A model generated the notes under the pieces. The model was not told where the DNA came from. It ran no database searches and saw only the letters and a program-made list of their open reading frames with translations. From the NCBI GenBank assembly GCA_937968015.1, contig CALBSO010000120.1, forward strand, positions 1 through 64,000: DNA of 64,000 nt. Direction: 5' to 3'. Numbering within the stretch: the stretch's first letter is position 1; every line of letters begins with the position of its first letter. Below are positions 16,760-26,800 of this stretch, piece after piece. Origin of the DNA: an uncultured Thermomicrobia bacterium (GTDB taxonomy: Bacteria > Chloroflexota > Chloroflexia > Thermomicrobiales > JALYUS01). The position numbers and the translations under genes were made by a program.

Positions 16760-16950
16760 GCTGGGTAGCCACCACCGATGCATGAAAATGGGCGTGCGGC
16801 GTGCTACCTTGACGGGGATCGAGTCTGGGTGGTCAGAGGTCGGCGGGGTTGGTGGTGCTATGAGCCCGCGCCAAACCTTGACCTTGGTGTCCCCAGGCAC
16901 CACCGACTGTCGCTCCCTTCAGGGAAGCACGCAGAGCACACTCTGTGATC
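16760..16950 (+). ncRNA. Probable IS110-type bridge RNA
   Basis: The space directly upstream of the IS110 recombinase is rich in local stems: GGTAGC 16764-16769 with GCTACC 16803-16808; GGTGGTGC 16851-16858 with GCACCACC 16897-16904, enclosing CCAA/TTGG; CCCT/AGGG at 16915-16924; and CAGAG 16932-16936 with CTCTG 16941-16945. IS110-group elements encode a structured RNA with two guide loops in this position (established for IS621). Stems with internal loops match that plan. Exact ends and the guide bases are not determined. Confidence 0.5.
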
Positions 16951-16993
16951 GCGGGACACCACCCACTCCGGCGCTACCGTGCGGGAGGCGACC

Positions 16994-18226
16994 ATGGACA
17001 TTCTCTACTCGTGTTGTTGTGGCTTGGACATCCACAAGCGGACCGTGACGGCCTGCCTGATCGATCGTGACAGCAAGGGTCGATCGCGCAAGGAAGTGCG
17101 GACGTTTGGGACGATGACCGACGAACTGCTCGCGCTGGCAGATTGGCTGGGAGCGGCGGCCTGTACGCATGTGGCGATGGAATCGACGGGGGTCTACTGG
17201 AAGCCGATCTACAACCTGCTGGAAGCCAACTTCACCCTGCTGCTCGTCAATGCTCAGCACATCAAGGCGGTGCCGGGGCGCAAGACCGATACGCGGGATT
17301 GTGAGTGGATCGCCGACTTACTCCAGCATGGTCTGCTGCGGGGTAGCTTCGTCCCGACGCGAGAGCAGCGCGAACTACGGGAGTTGGTCCGCTATCGGAC
17401 GGCGCTGGTACGGGAACGTGCGGACGAGGTGAACCGGCTGCAGAAGACGCTCGAGGGCGCGAACATCAAGCTGGCGTCGGTGGCCACCGACATCATGGGG
17501 AAGTCGGGCCGAGCGATGCTGGCAGCGCTCATTGACGGCACGACCGACCCAGCGACCATGGCGGCGCTCGCGAAGGGGCGACTACGCGAGAAGCGGGAGG
17601 AGTTGACACGGGCATTAGACGGGCGGATCGCTCCCCATCAGCGCTTCCTGCTGGTCGAGCAGTTGAGCCACATCGACACCCTTGAGGAAGCGATCGAGCG
17701 CGTGAGCGCCGAGATCGCCCGCCGGATGGAGCCGTGCGCGGCACAACTGGCGGCGCTCGACACGATCCCGGGCGTCAGCCAGCGGGTAGCGGAGATTCTC
17801 ATTGCGGAGATTGGCACCGAGATGACCCAGTTCCCGAGCGCGCACCATCTCGCCTCATGGGCTGGCATGTGCCCTGGTAACAACGAGAGTGCAGGCAAGC
17901 GGAAAAGTGGCAAGACCCGCAAGGGCAATCCGTGGTTGCGTTCCATCCTTGTCGAGGCGGCGCGCGCTGCGGCGCATACTAAGGGAACGTACCTATCCGC
18001 CCAATACCACCGACTGGCACGGCGGCGCGGGAGCAAGCGAGCGGCAGTGGCGGTCGGTCACACGATCCTCGTGATCGCCTATCACCTACTCAAGGAGGGT
18101 ACGACCTATACGGATCTGGGCGGAGACTACTTTGACAGGCGAGACCGGCAGGCGGTAGAACGTCGCCTGGTGCATCGGCTGGAAGGACTCGGATACAAGG
18201 TGTCACTGGAACCGGTTGCGGCGTAA
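16994..18226 (+). CDS. IS110-family recombinase (transposase)
   Basis: The 410-residue protein has the RuvC-like DEDD domain at the N-terminus (CCGLDIHKRTVTACLID supplies the first Asp; VAMESTGVYW the Glu; KTDTRDCEW the later Asp residues) and the C-terminal Tnp20 domain, with LDTIPGVSQRVAEILIAEIG and the catalytic serine region FPSAHHLASWAGMCPGNNES followed by GKTRKGN. GGGAGG at 16983-16988 supports ATG 16994 over GTG 16979. It appears intact, so the element may be active if the RNA is functional. Confidence 0.95.
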   Translation: MDILYSCCCGLDIHKRTVTACLIDRDSKGRSRKEVRTFGTMTDELLALADWLGAAACTHVAMESTGVYWKPIYNLLEANFTLLLVNAQHIKAVPGRKTDTRDCEWIADLLQHGLLRGSFVPTREQRELRELVRYRTALVRERADEVNRLQKTLEGANIKLASVATDIMGKSGRAMLAALIDGTTDPATMAALAKGRLREKREELTRALDGRIAPHQRFLLVEQLSHIDTLEEAIERVSAEIARRMEPCAAQLAALDTIPGVSQRVAEILIAEIGTEMTQFPSAHHLASWAGMCPGNNESAGKRKSGKTRKGNPWLRSILVEAARAAAHTKGTYLSAQYHRLARRRGSKRAAVAVGHTILVIAYHLLKEGTTYTDLGGDYFDRRDRQAVERRLVHRLEGLGYKVSLEPVAA

Positions 18227-18281
18227 GGAGGGTTTTTCAGAGCACGACCCCAGATGAAGGTGTCATCTAACACGTAAGGTT

Positions 18282-18311
18282 CAGTGCTAGCTACATCAGT
18301 GCTAGCTACAT
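18282..18311. repeat. Tandem 15-bp duplication
   Basis: CAGTGCTAGCTACAT occurs twice head to tail at 18282-18296 and 18297-18311, followed by a partial third CAG. Each copy contains the palindrome GCTAGC. It lies just beyond the IS110 gene in the 220-bp space before the brxL 3' end. That space also has a hairpin at 18361-18391 (CCGCCGCAG with CTGCGGTGG) without a T-run. Confidence 0.6.
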
Positions 18312-18446
18312 CAGGTGCTTTGTATCTTTAGGGATATGTAGTCTGATGATCTTGTGTGCTCCGCCGCAGAATGGGCGACTCGCTGCGGTGGGGGCATATC
18401 TCATGTCAAATACAAGGCAGGGTGTTACTGGCGGAACAAGTAACGC

Positions 18447-20495
18447 TCAATCTCCCAGTGCCTTGAGGAGAGCGTCCCTCACATCGGCATAAAATTGCAC
18501 GCTTACCTTCGTGGCCATCTCATCTGAGAGGTCGGCGAGTTGCCGTCGCGCCGACACCGGCAGGAGCAGTGTCACCGCCCCTTTTTCGACCGCCAGTTCC
18601 GCGATGTCCACCGCGTTGTACACCGGCTCGATCGTCCCGCCGAGGTTGAGGCCGCCGACCGCGATGAGGCCACCCTTGAGGCTTTTGCCGAGCATCGCAC
18701 TGCAAAGGGCGAGGAGCACGGGCAAGCCCATGAATGCGCCGGTACGGGCGGCACCGAAGGCGCGAAGCTGCATGCTGAATTCGCGCTGGCGCGGGTCATG
18801 GTCGCCTACAAGGTCTCGGGCGCGGCCGTAGAGATTCTGCTTGGCGTACTCGACGCTCTCCCGGAAGGGTTGCGGAGTTGGCTGGTTGAGAATACGGACT
18901 CCCGACCCCGGTGCGTCTGTCACATCAACGCGATAAAGCCCCGCAGGCTCATCGCCGCTCCCCGGCCCGATCGCCCATGCCTGGCCCGGCGGCAGCGGAT
19001 CGGCGCCGATGCGATCCTCGCTCTGCAACTCCGGCGTGGTGACGAACTGCTCTACGCCCTCTTCCCCCATCTGGTAGCTGAAGTGGGTGTTGCGGAACTC
19101 CGCAGCGCCGACGCGCTTCTGCTGCTCCTTGACGCGCCGCCGACACTCCAATGCGAGGCGCACCGCCCATTCGAGGTCCTCGTCCGCGACGGGCGCACCG
19201 CCCGGCTGGAGCAGCTTCAGCAGCCCGCTCACCGTGCGCTGCACCGCCGTCGCGTCGCGACCGCTTAAGGCGCCCCCGAATGTCACGCGCTCGCCCAGGG
19301 TCCGCACGCGGCTCTCGCGGCGCAGGCGGCTCCAGCACTCGGACAGAAAATCGCTCACGAGGCCGAAGTGGTCGGTGAAGAGCGCCGCATTCATCTTCGG
19401 CACGTCCCAGCCGGGCAGATAGGCGTGGATGCGATCCATGAATGCCGTGTCGTCGCGCATCTCGGGGGGCAGGGCGCCGAGGAGATGGCCGACGCGCTGC
19501 TGATGCTCTACGTCCACATCGAAGTTGCCGACGAGCACGATGCCGCCGTCCGCACGGATGTTCTCGCGCCCCCGGCTGAACTCACCCGATTCCATGTATC
19601 CCTTCATGATGTTCACGCCGTCCTTCTGATCGAAGGAGACGCCGGAGACCTCATCGAAGCAGACGACATCGTACTGGCAGACCAATCCGCGCTGCCCGTT
19701 CGCGTTGTTCACGAACATGCGGGCCACCGTCGCCTTCCCGCCGGAGATGAGGTGGGAATAGGGCGACACCTGCTGATAGAGGTGCGACTTGCCCGTGCCG
19801 CGCGGGCCGAGTTCCACCAGGTTGTAGTTGCGCTCCACGAACGGCACCATCCGCAGGAGCAGCACGTCCTGCGCCCGCTGGGAGAGCATCTCGGGCTCGA
19901 AGCCGACGCTGCGGAGGAGGAAGTGTTTCCATTCGGCGGTCGTGAATGCTGCCCGCCCCACCGCTAGGTCGTCTAGCACGTCGCGCTTTGAGAGCTGGAT
20001 GGGGCGCAGGGCGGCGATCGCGAACGGGCGTCCATTCTTCTCCTGTGCAATGGCGGCGTCGTACTCCAGTGTGAGGTCGGCGTAGAAGCCACCCGTCAGC
20101 ATCCGCTGGTTGTCACTCACGATCCCGTCGGCGATGCGGACATCGGTGAGGCGGAGGCCCGGCAGCGTCGCGACGTACGAGTCCGTATCCGTGTCGAGTT
20201 TCGCGGTAATCAGGTCGATGACCTTCACAGTGCCGTTCTCGCGGGCGCGGGCCTTGAAAAGCTCCTCCTCGCCCGCCCGCACGGTCCGCTCCCGCATCTG
20301 CAACTCGACAATGGCGAGCCCCTCAGCAATCTCGTCCGGGTCTATGCTGGCGCAATAGCGACCGAGCAGGAACTCGCCCACGTAGGTCGGCACGGGATAT
20401 TGCCCTTTGAAGCGGCGCGCGAGGTCCTTGCGGACGATGAAGCCATCGAACGCATCGGCAGCCTTCCGATCGAGCACGTCGAGATCGATCTGCAT
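18447..20495 (-). CDS. brxL: BrxL, Lon-like AAA protein of BREX
   Basis: The 682-residue protein matches BrxL: an N-terminal domain (DLDVLDRKAADAF), an AAA+ core with Walker A (GPRGTGKSH) and Walker B (VVCFDEVSG), and a C-terminal Lon-like domain (GGLIAVGGLNLGGTIEPVYN). In the Lon domain the usual Ser loop reads RTGAFMG, with no serine where Lon has its nucleophile, so proteolysis is doubtful. In BREX type 1, BrxL is needed for phage restriction. GGGGAG precedes ATG 20495, which is one base after the pglZ stop. A longer in-frame reading reaches 20582. Confidence 0.93.
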   Translation of the reverse strand: MQIDLDVLDRKAADAFDGFIVRKDLARRFKGQYPVPTYVGEFLLGRYCASIDPDEIAEGLAIVELQMRERTVRAGEEELFKARARENGTVKVIDLITAKLDTDTDSYVATLPGLRLTDVRIADGIVSDNQRMLTGGFYADLTLEYDAAIAQEKNGRPFAIAALRPIQLSKRDVLDDLAVGRAAFTTAEWKHFLLRSVGFEPEMLSQRAQDVLLLRMVPFVERNYNLVELGPRGTGKSHLYQQVSPYSHLISGGKATVARMFVNNANGQRGLVCQYDVVCFDEVSGVSFDQKDGVNIMKGYMESGEFSRGRENIRADGGIVLVGNFDVDVEHQQRVGHLLGALPPEMRDDTAFMDRIHAYLPGWDVPKMNAALFTDHFGLVSDFLSECWSRLRRESRVRTLGERVTFGGALSGRDATAVQRTVSGLLKLLQPGGAPVADEDLEWAVRLALECRRRVKEQQKRVGAAEFRNTHFSYQMGEEGVEQFVTTPELQSEDRIGADPLPPGQAWAIGPGSGDEPAGLYRVDVTDAPGSGVRILNQPTPQPFRESVEYAKQNLYGRARDLVGDHDPRQREFSMQLRAFGAARTGAFMGLPVLLALCSAMLGKSLKGGLIAVGGLNLGGTIEPVYNAVDIAELAVEKGAVTLLLPVSARRQLADLSDEMATKVSVQFYADVRDALLKALGD

Positions 20496-20496
20496 A

Positions 20497-22833
20497 TTAC
20501 TCCCCGCCGATCGTGGTAAGGCGCTGCGCCAGCACGCGCCCCTGCATATCGAGCACGACGACCTGCGCGGCGCTCCCCTCATCGTCGGGATTCAGGACGA
20601 TGAGCGATACCGCGCCATCGTCCTGAATCCCCTTCACTTCGCTGACCCGTGAGGTCGCCGGATCTCCCGGCTTCGTCCTGATGTCCACGCGGCAACCGGA
20701 GAGCGTGCCGGCGAGGCGGACGCGGACGCGGAGTCGGCGCCACTCGACGCTTTCGATCTTCGCGGGAGCGGCCGCACCAGTCGATGCTCGCACGGTGATG
20801 ACGGGCACCACGCATTCCTGCGGACTCAGCCCGCCGTGTTCGTACTCCTTTCCCGCCTCGAAGCAGGAGATGCCGGGCGCAACCGCGACGCGCACGTCGG
20901 TGTCCCAATGCCAGGATACCGTCTGCCCGTCGTATGAGGCCCCGGCCTTGAGGCGCGCGCACCGCCCCTTCTTCTCGTCCGTGATACTGACGGGCAATTC
21001 CGCTTTGGGCAAGCCACCGGGGAGAAGCAACCACCCGTGATCGGTGACGACGCGCACCTCCCGCCAGCCCGCATCGAGCAGCGCGGCGATCCGGTCCGCG
21101 AGTTCGCGTATTTCCTCCCGCACGCGGCGCGCGAGCTTCCACCCTTGCCCGTGTCCATACGAGTCGAGCGACCCACTCTCCGTCCATGCCGCCCCGGAAC
21201 CGGCGCCGGCATCGTCCCCCCGCAGGACCGTGAACCCCGCGTTCGCGAGCAGGCCGCGCAAGATCTCCACATTCACCTTCTGCCCCGTCGCCGCCACGGT
21301 GAGATCGAAACCGATGCCGGGGCCGAGCAACCCCGCGACGGGAGAGAGAGCAGGCTTGGCGGTGGGTGTCACCGTCGGGAGGGCGGCGAGGTGCGGGGTG
21401 ATGCCGGCGATGTAGCCGCGTGCGCTGAGATGGGCGACGAGCCGCTCCCCCACGTCGTAGCGCAGGCCGTCCGCGAAGAGGAGGCAGACACCCGGTTCAG
21501 GAGGCGTGACGGCACGCGGGGGCGATGTGTACCGGCTCGTGCCTTCCCCGACCGCCGTCGCGAACGCCTCCGCAGCGTCTCGCATCCAGACATGCGAGAG
21601 GGTATGCACGGCATGCTTCACCACCGCGACGTCGTCCGCGCTCGTGACGGCGGCGAGCGCATCGAGCGCGGCGGCGTCCGCCTCCCACCCGCCCCCCGCG
21701 TACGCCGCGACGATCCCCGCGATGTCGCCGCCCGGCAGCGGTGCGGCAGTGGCGCGGGCGAGCGATGCCAGTGCCGCGAGCGCGACCGCGAGGGGCGCCT
21801 GCCCGAGTTGCGCCCAGACCCATCCCCGACGGGGGGCGTGTTCCGCCTCCAACGCCAGCACCACGAGCCGTGCTTCCCCCGGCATCTCGGGGCGTACGTC
21901 CGCGAGAGCAGCGCGCAGCAGCGCTTCCGCCTCGTCATTCTCCTGTGGCCACGCTCCGGAGGCGTCCGACAGGGTGCCGGATAATGGGCGGGGCGCGCGG
22001 CGGAGACTCGTTGGCACGCCGGGATAGGCGGCGGGTGAGTCCGCAAACCGTTCCCAGACCGCCTCCCATGCGTCATTCCGTCCGGCAAGGAGGGTGGCGG
22101 CGGTGAGCGGTCCGTCACGCTCCGGGTCGAAATGGTAATCCTCCTGGCAGATGGCCGCGAACGCGGCCCATGTGGCATCCGGCAGCGCGGCATGCGTGGC
22201 AACGGGATCGCTCAGCCATTGGAGCAGCGTGCGCACACTATCCGGAAGGAGCAACTCGCGCAGCCATGCGGCCCGCAGCGGTGCGGCGGCGCGGATGCGG
22301 GTGACCGGCAGTTCCGCGAGGGCGAGAAGGGCGGGCGGGAGCATCGCCTGGGTCGGGCCGTCGCGCAGCACCTCGATGCCGAGGCCGCCCTCACCGTTCG
22401 TCAGGAAGGAGAGGATCGTCCAGTCCCGCTGCCCCTGCGGCTGGTTCCAGATCGTCCCCCGGTATTGCAATTCGGCGAGGGGCTGGAGCGTGTGCGGCGC
22501 CGTCTCGACCGCCTTGAGGTCCTGCTTGCCGATACCGGGGAGATAGAGCACGGGCGTCGCGTCATCCGGCCAGTACTCCGTATCGGGCAGCGTACGGGCG
22601 ATCATGCAACGCAGCCAGATAGCGGGGCCGGTGCGCGCCTCCGGGGCGTAGGAACCGAGCGTGAGCAGTTCCGGCATCGCCGCGCGCAGGCGGGGGACGA
22701 GCGGCTCCCATTGGCACTTCTCGTCCGTCCACAGCACGCAGGCGGGCGGCGCTTGGTCGTATTTCACGTAGTCCGCCGCTCGCCGCAGCGCCGCGACGAG
22801 GGCATCCCGCATCGTTTCGCCACCGTCGATCAC
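20497..22833 (-). CDS. pglZ: PglZ, alkaline-phosphatase-like BREX protein
   Basis: The 778-residue protein has the PglZ fold: N-terminal helical region, then the phosphatase-like core with CLLFADGLRYDVGERL (metal-binding Asp) and VVTDHGWLLLPGG (Asp-His ligands), and a C-terminal beta domain. PglZ is a core BREX component of uncertain biochemical role. GTG 22833 follows a GGGGGAGGG stretch; TTG 22860 and GTG 22854 are in frame but lie on or before that site. The gene is preceded by a terminator hairpin, so expression may depend on read-through or a local promoter. Confidence 0.92.
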   Translation of the reverse strand: MIDGGETMRDALVAALRRAADYVKYDQAPPACVLWTDEKCQWEPLVPRLRAAMPELLTLGSYAPEARTGPAIWLRCMIARTLPDTEYWPDDATPVLYLPGIGKQDLKAVETAPHTLQPLAELQYRGTIWNQPQGQRDWTILSFLTNGEGGLGIEVLRDGPTQAMLPPALLALAELPVTRIRAAAPLRAAWLRELLLPDSVRTLLQWLSDPVATHAALPDATWAAFAAICQEDYHFDPERDGPLTAATLLAGRNDAWEAVWERFADSPAAYPGVPTSLRRAPRPLSGTLSDASGAWPQENDEAEALLRAALADVRPEMPGEARLVVLALEAEHAPRRGWVWAQLGQAPLAVALAALASLARATAAPLPGGDIAGIVAAYAGGGWEADAAALDALAAVTSADDVAVVKHAVHTLSHVWMRDAAEAFATAVGEGTSRYTSPPRAVTPPEPGVCLLFADGLRYDVGERLVAHLSARGYIAGITPHLAALPTVTPTAKPALSPVAGLLGPGIGFDLTVAATGQKVNVEILRGLLANAGFTVLRGDDAGAGSGAAWTESGSLDSYGHGQGWKLARRVREEIRELADRIAALLDAGWREVRVVTDHGWLLLPGGLPKAELPVSITDEKKGRCARLKAGASYDGQTVSWHWDTDVRVAVAPGISCFEAGKEYEHGGLSPQECVVPVITVRASTGAAAPAKIESVEWRRLRVRVRLAGTLSGCRVDIRTKPGDPATSRVSEVKGIQDDGAVSLIVLNPDDEGSAAQVVVLDMQGRVLAQRLTTIGGE

Positions 22834-22862
22834 GCGGCACCATCCCTCCCCCACAAACAAAA

Positions 22863-22886
22863 GGGCCGGGCCATGCGACCCGGCCC
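22863..22886 (-). terminator. Rho-independent terminator upstream of pglZ
   Basis: GGGCCGGG at 22863-22870 pairs with CCCGGCCC at 22879-22886 around an 8-base loop, and on the minus strand the stem is followed by TTTTGTTTG. It lies after the 77-aa gene and 29 bases before the pglZ start, so it could partly separate pglZ-brxL from the upstream BREX genes. Confidence 0.75.
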
Positions 22887-22903
22887 CTCGACTGCGCGGC
22901 GAT

Positions 22904-23137
22904 TCAGCGGCGAAGGCCGGCGGCCCGCTTCCCGGACGCCGGGGCGGTCGCCCGCTCTTGCTGCCGAGCGGCAGCGGGCATCACTGCGTCCTTGAAGACG
23001 GGGTGCGTCGAAGAGACGAGCGACATCGCCTCCTGCTCGGTCGCGCCCGTCTCGCGCATGTAGTAGGCGATCGCCTCCTGCCTGCTCATCGCGAGCACCG
23101 CACGGTGGTCAACACGAACTTTTGTGGCCATGTTCAT
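22904..23137 (-). CDS. 77-aa protein encoded inside the BREX operon
   Basis: The small protein has a basic start (ATKVRVDHRAVLAM), a helical central part (SRQEAIAYYMRETGATEQEAMSLV) and a basic Ala/Arg-rich tail. ATG 23137 overlaps the stop of the metallopeptidase-like gene (ATGA); ATG 23143 is two codons earlier. It has no known domain. Its position between pglX and pglZ and its coupling to the peptidase gene suggest the two act together. Confidence 0.6.
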   Translation of the reverse strand: MNMATKVRVDHRAVLAMSRQEAIAYYMRETGATEQEAMSLVSSTHPVFKDAVMPAAARQQERATAPASGKRAAGLRR

Positions 23138-23853
23138 CGCCATCCTACGAGACGCATCAGATCGTCAATCGCGGCATGCACGGGCAGAAAATCGTCTTCG
23201 TCCCAGTGTAGCACCACGCTCTCGCCGACGCGAACCTGCATGAACTGCTCCATCAGCCGCGCGTCGCCGCTCTCACGGACAATATACTGCACGTAGCTGC
23301 GGGCGAACAGCTCCCGCCATGCGCCGGCGTAGCGCACCAGGTCAACGTCCACGGGACGTTCGACGATGGTGCCGTTCCCGAGTATCACCTCCTCGAAACA
23401 AACGAGCCGCGACTGGCCATTGGCATCCGTGACGCGGTACTGCGGCAGGGAGCGCAAAGAGCGTAGGCGCGCGCACACCCGCGTCTGCGAGACCACGTCC
23501 CGCCATTGCTGCAAGAGCGGGCTGGCCTCGGACGCCCACTGATCGGCGGGGAGAGCGAAACCGCGATCGTCGAGAAAGTGCCCGATCTCATGGATGCAGA
23601 CAACCCACGGGAACCCGCACCCGCGCCACAACTCGATCACCGGCACCGTCTCCCCAATGCCGGGCCAGTATTGCCCCTGTGTGTCGCCACCCGGCGGATC
23701 GGCGAGCGGACGCACCGCGATGGTCGGGAGGTTGCCGTCGCGATGGACCGCATCAATGAGCCGGAGCGCGGGCCGGACGGTGCGCGAGAATGCCCCGAAG
23801 CGAGGCGGACGCACCGCACGGCTTACGCGCCTCCGTCTAGGGGGGCGGGGCAT
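23134..23853 (-). CDS. HExxH metallopeptidase-like protein inside the BREX operon
   Basis: The 239-residue protein has a very basic N-terminus and a gluzincin-type zinc motif, HEIGHFLDD, with histidines at 88 and 92 and a nearby Asp pair. The segment before it (PVIELWRGCGFPWVVCI) would form the strand that precedes such a helix. The C-terminal half is acidic and hydrophobic. GGGAG precedes ATG 23853. It is not one of the standard BREX genes. It lies 29 bases after pglX and is coupled to a 77-aa gene. Substrate is unknown. Confidence 0.6.
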   Translation of the reverse strand: MPRPPRRRRVSRAVRPPRFGAFSRTVRPALRLIDAVHRDGNLPTIAVRPLADPPGGDTQGQYWPGIGETVPVIELWRGCGFPWVVCIHEIGHFLDDRGFALPADQWASEASPLLQQWRDVVSQTRVCARLRSLRSLPQYRVTDANGQSRLVCFEEVILGNGTIVERPVDVDLVRYAGAWRELFARSYVQYIVRESGDARLMEQFMQVRVGESVVLHWDEDDFLPVHAAIDDLMRLVGWR

Positions 23854-23882
23854 GTGTCTCCCGGCGCAATTGCGGAGGGCGA

Positions 23883-26800
23883 TTAATCATTGCCATCCCC
23901 CTCCACGGCGACGAGTTCGAGCGCCCGCGCCGGGCGTGCGGGGAGAGGCGCCGGCTTCGCGGCAACGGGGACCGGGTTCGCCGCCGCATGCTCCCGACGG
24001 GCTGCTTCCTTCTCGGCGCGGGTAAAGTGGAAGTCGTTATGCCGCTCGTTCGCCTTGCGGCCCGTCTGTGGGTCGGCGTAGAACTGGAGCGACGGTGGGT
24101 TTTCGCCCCGGTCTTTCTTCCAGAAATTCTTCGCGAACGCGCCGTTCCGCAAGACACCCGCCTCGATGAACGGACGGATGTTCAGACGCACCCCGTCGTT
24201 CAGGTCCGGCTCCCAGCCGATCGGCTGCTCGTGCAGGGGCTTCCAGCGCACGAAGAGATCGTAGGGCGGCTCCCCCGCGATGATCTTCGCGAGCTTAGAT
24301 TGCAGGGTGAGGGCGGCGGCGTGGCGGGCTTCCGCGCCCACCTCGCCCGCCTGCGCGGCGGCCCGCTGCCGTTCGAGCCAGTCCCCCAGATAGGTATAGG
24401 TCAGTTTCTCCAGCTTCTGGCGGTCAAGCAGGTGGTAATTGACGAGGGCAGAGAACCCATCCTTGCGCCCATCCCAGATCTGCCAGATGAAGGGACGATT
24501 GCCGAAGCGCACGCAGTGCCGCGACCAAAACACGTCGCGCAGCCATGCTTCCAGCGACGCGCCGCCGAGCAATGCGCTCTGCTGTTCCGGGGTCCACGCC
24601 TCGCCGTACGCGGCGGCGAGCAGGGCGCGGAGCCGTTCGGCGGCGGGACGTTCCTGCCCGATGGCGGGGATGCAGGCGATGCCGTCCGCATCGGTGTGCG
24701 TACCACAGTCGTCGAGCGGCTGGTCAGGCCAGCGGTAGCCGAGCAGGCGCGCGACGGCGACCTGAAGCGGATCGGTGCTGGTGGCGATGCCACCACGGAA
24801 GAGCCACTGTGTCGGGTCGTCCGAATGTGGCTCCGGCAGCCCGTTCGGGTATCGCTCCGCCGCCACGCGCTGCCAACGTTCAAGATCAAAGGGTATCTTT
24901 ACGAGTGTTGCTGTTGTGACTTTCAGTGACTGGTCAATTTGCCGTACTGCCAAGTTATACTCTGGCGATGAACAAAAGGCCCATATCGCCGGAAGATACG
25001 AATTGTCGCGCGGAACGATAGCAGCAGTGTTAACGTCAAAGCAGTCGCCATCGAAGAGAGAAACGGATAAACTGCCAGTCATGCTAACTATTACTCCCCG
25101 CTTTCCCCATGCTGCTTGACCATCTTTCCGGGCACCCGGAAGTTCGAGTATTGGTCCTTTTCCTTCGCACCAATATAGCAAATTACTACGCCCGCCGTAC
25201 ATTTGTGTGCTAATAGTCGTTCCTTGATAGGGGATCCATTCTATAGAGGGCGACTCGAACTCCCAAAAACTCCTCTGCATTCGTGGGAAATCACCGGTAG
25301 CTAATCCATGTACCCCCACTGCGTATTGACTGAGCAAAGTGCTAGAAGAGACAGCAACAAGCGAAATGCGTGTATCTGGATTCTGTAATTGTGTTGCTTG
25401 TGGCACCGACTGTAATACGGCATTGCAGAGTAGATTAGCTTTTCCAGAGGTCGTCTTCGGGCCGGCAGCATCAATGCCATGCATAATCTGGATTTCCGAG
25501 GGGCAAGCATTTTCCAGTACAACGAGCGTGACATTCACCACTTCGCCCGTCACGGTCTCGAACGCACCGGGGCCAAGGCGGGCGACGGAGTGCCACGTTT
25601 GTTCCTTCAGCACCTTCTCACGCAGTTTCTTATACGAGCCGAGGAAGAGCCAGTTCTGTGGCGTGACGAGGGCATACGCGCCGTGCGGCAGGCAGAAATC
25701 GCGGCAGCGTTCGAGCATCGCCGTGGCGAGATCCGCCTTCGCATCCGCATACCGGGCCTCAATGAGCGTGCGAAGCCGTTCACTCTGCCGTCCGCGCGCG
25801 AGGAACGGCACATTCGAAGCGACAAGATGGTAGTGACGGAGCAGTAATCGCGCGGCTCGCACCGCACCCACCGCCGATTCGCCGAAGACGAGCGCGACAG
25901 GGTCTTCGGCGATGCTCGTGCGCTCCAGCAATGATTCCAGCTTTGGCTGCACTCGCGCCAGTACGTTCGCACCGCCGCCGAACTGCGTCTGCATATCTCG
26001 CCGCACCCCGATCAGGCTGCCCAGATCGGCCGCATCAAGGAAGAGATCATGAAGGTCGCGCAATGCCCATTCGGCTTCTTCGTCCCCTTCCACCAGTCGT
26101 GTCCACCAGTTGCGCTGCAACTTCGCTGCGATACCAGAGCAGGCGATGTTCGGCAGAGGCAGTTCGCGGTAGCCGCCCGATTTCCATGCCTCGAACGCGA
26201 GTGCGAACGCCGTGATCTGCACGCAGCGCGCGTCCAGTTCCAGCCCGAAGAGATTGTCGCGCAGCACGGCGTCCCCGGCTGCGGCTGCACCTAGACCCTC
26301 CTCACGCTCCCGCATCTGTCGCAGCATTATGAATGCGCGTTGCAGAAAATGGCCCGACCCTGCACACGGATCCATGATCGTCAGTTCCGCCGCGCGTACG
26401 GGCCAGTGAGGAAAGTCGCCGCAAATCGGCGCGCCGGCATCCGTCCTTCGGAGGTACGTGAACGTGGCGACGAGCGGGTCGTCCGGGTACCGTGTCGCCC
26501 ACCACGCACCGAGGGTGTTGTGCAGCAGGAACTCGACCATGTACGGCTCACTGAAGAGCTGCGTCACGGGGGCGATCAGGCCGTTCTCGATCTTTGCGCC
26601 GCTCTCATTGATCTCCCGCTTCCGCTTCGCCTGCCAGAACTGGTACACCCAGCCGAGGCTGTCCTCGGCGCGGAAGACGGCGGCTGGCACGGTGGCAAGC
26701 AACTCCTCCAGCCGCACGCGATCGTCCGGCGCGAAGCGGACTGACAGCAGCGGATCGGTGGCGCGGAAAATGCCGGGGAGCATCCTTGCGGCATACTTCG

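Larger units (their letters stand above)
16760..18240 (+). mobile_element. IS110-family insertion sequence
   Basis: The recombinase gene with its long structured upstream non-coding end and short downstream end is the layout of an IS110-group element. These insert without terminal inverted repeats, so the true edges cannot be read from one copy; the limits given are approximate. The element separates the plasmid-like genes from the BREX operon. Confidence 0.6.

Noticed and set aside
16557..17048. 163-codon open frame crossing into the IS110 recombinase
   Set aside because: It runs through the putative bridge RNA and the recombinase start in another frame; no domain is visible.
18361..18391. 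Hairpin near the brxL 3' end considered as a terminator
   Set aside because: The stem is good but no T-run follows on either strand, so it was not called a terminator.
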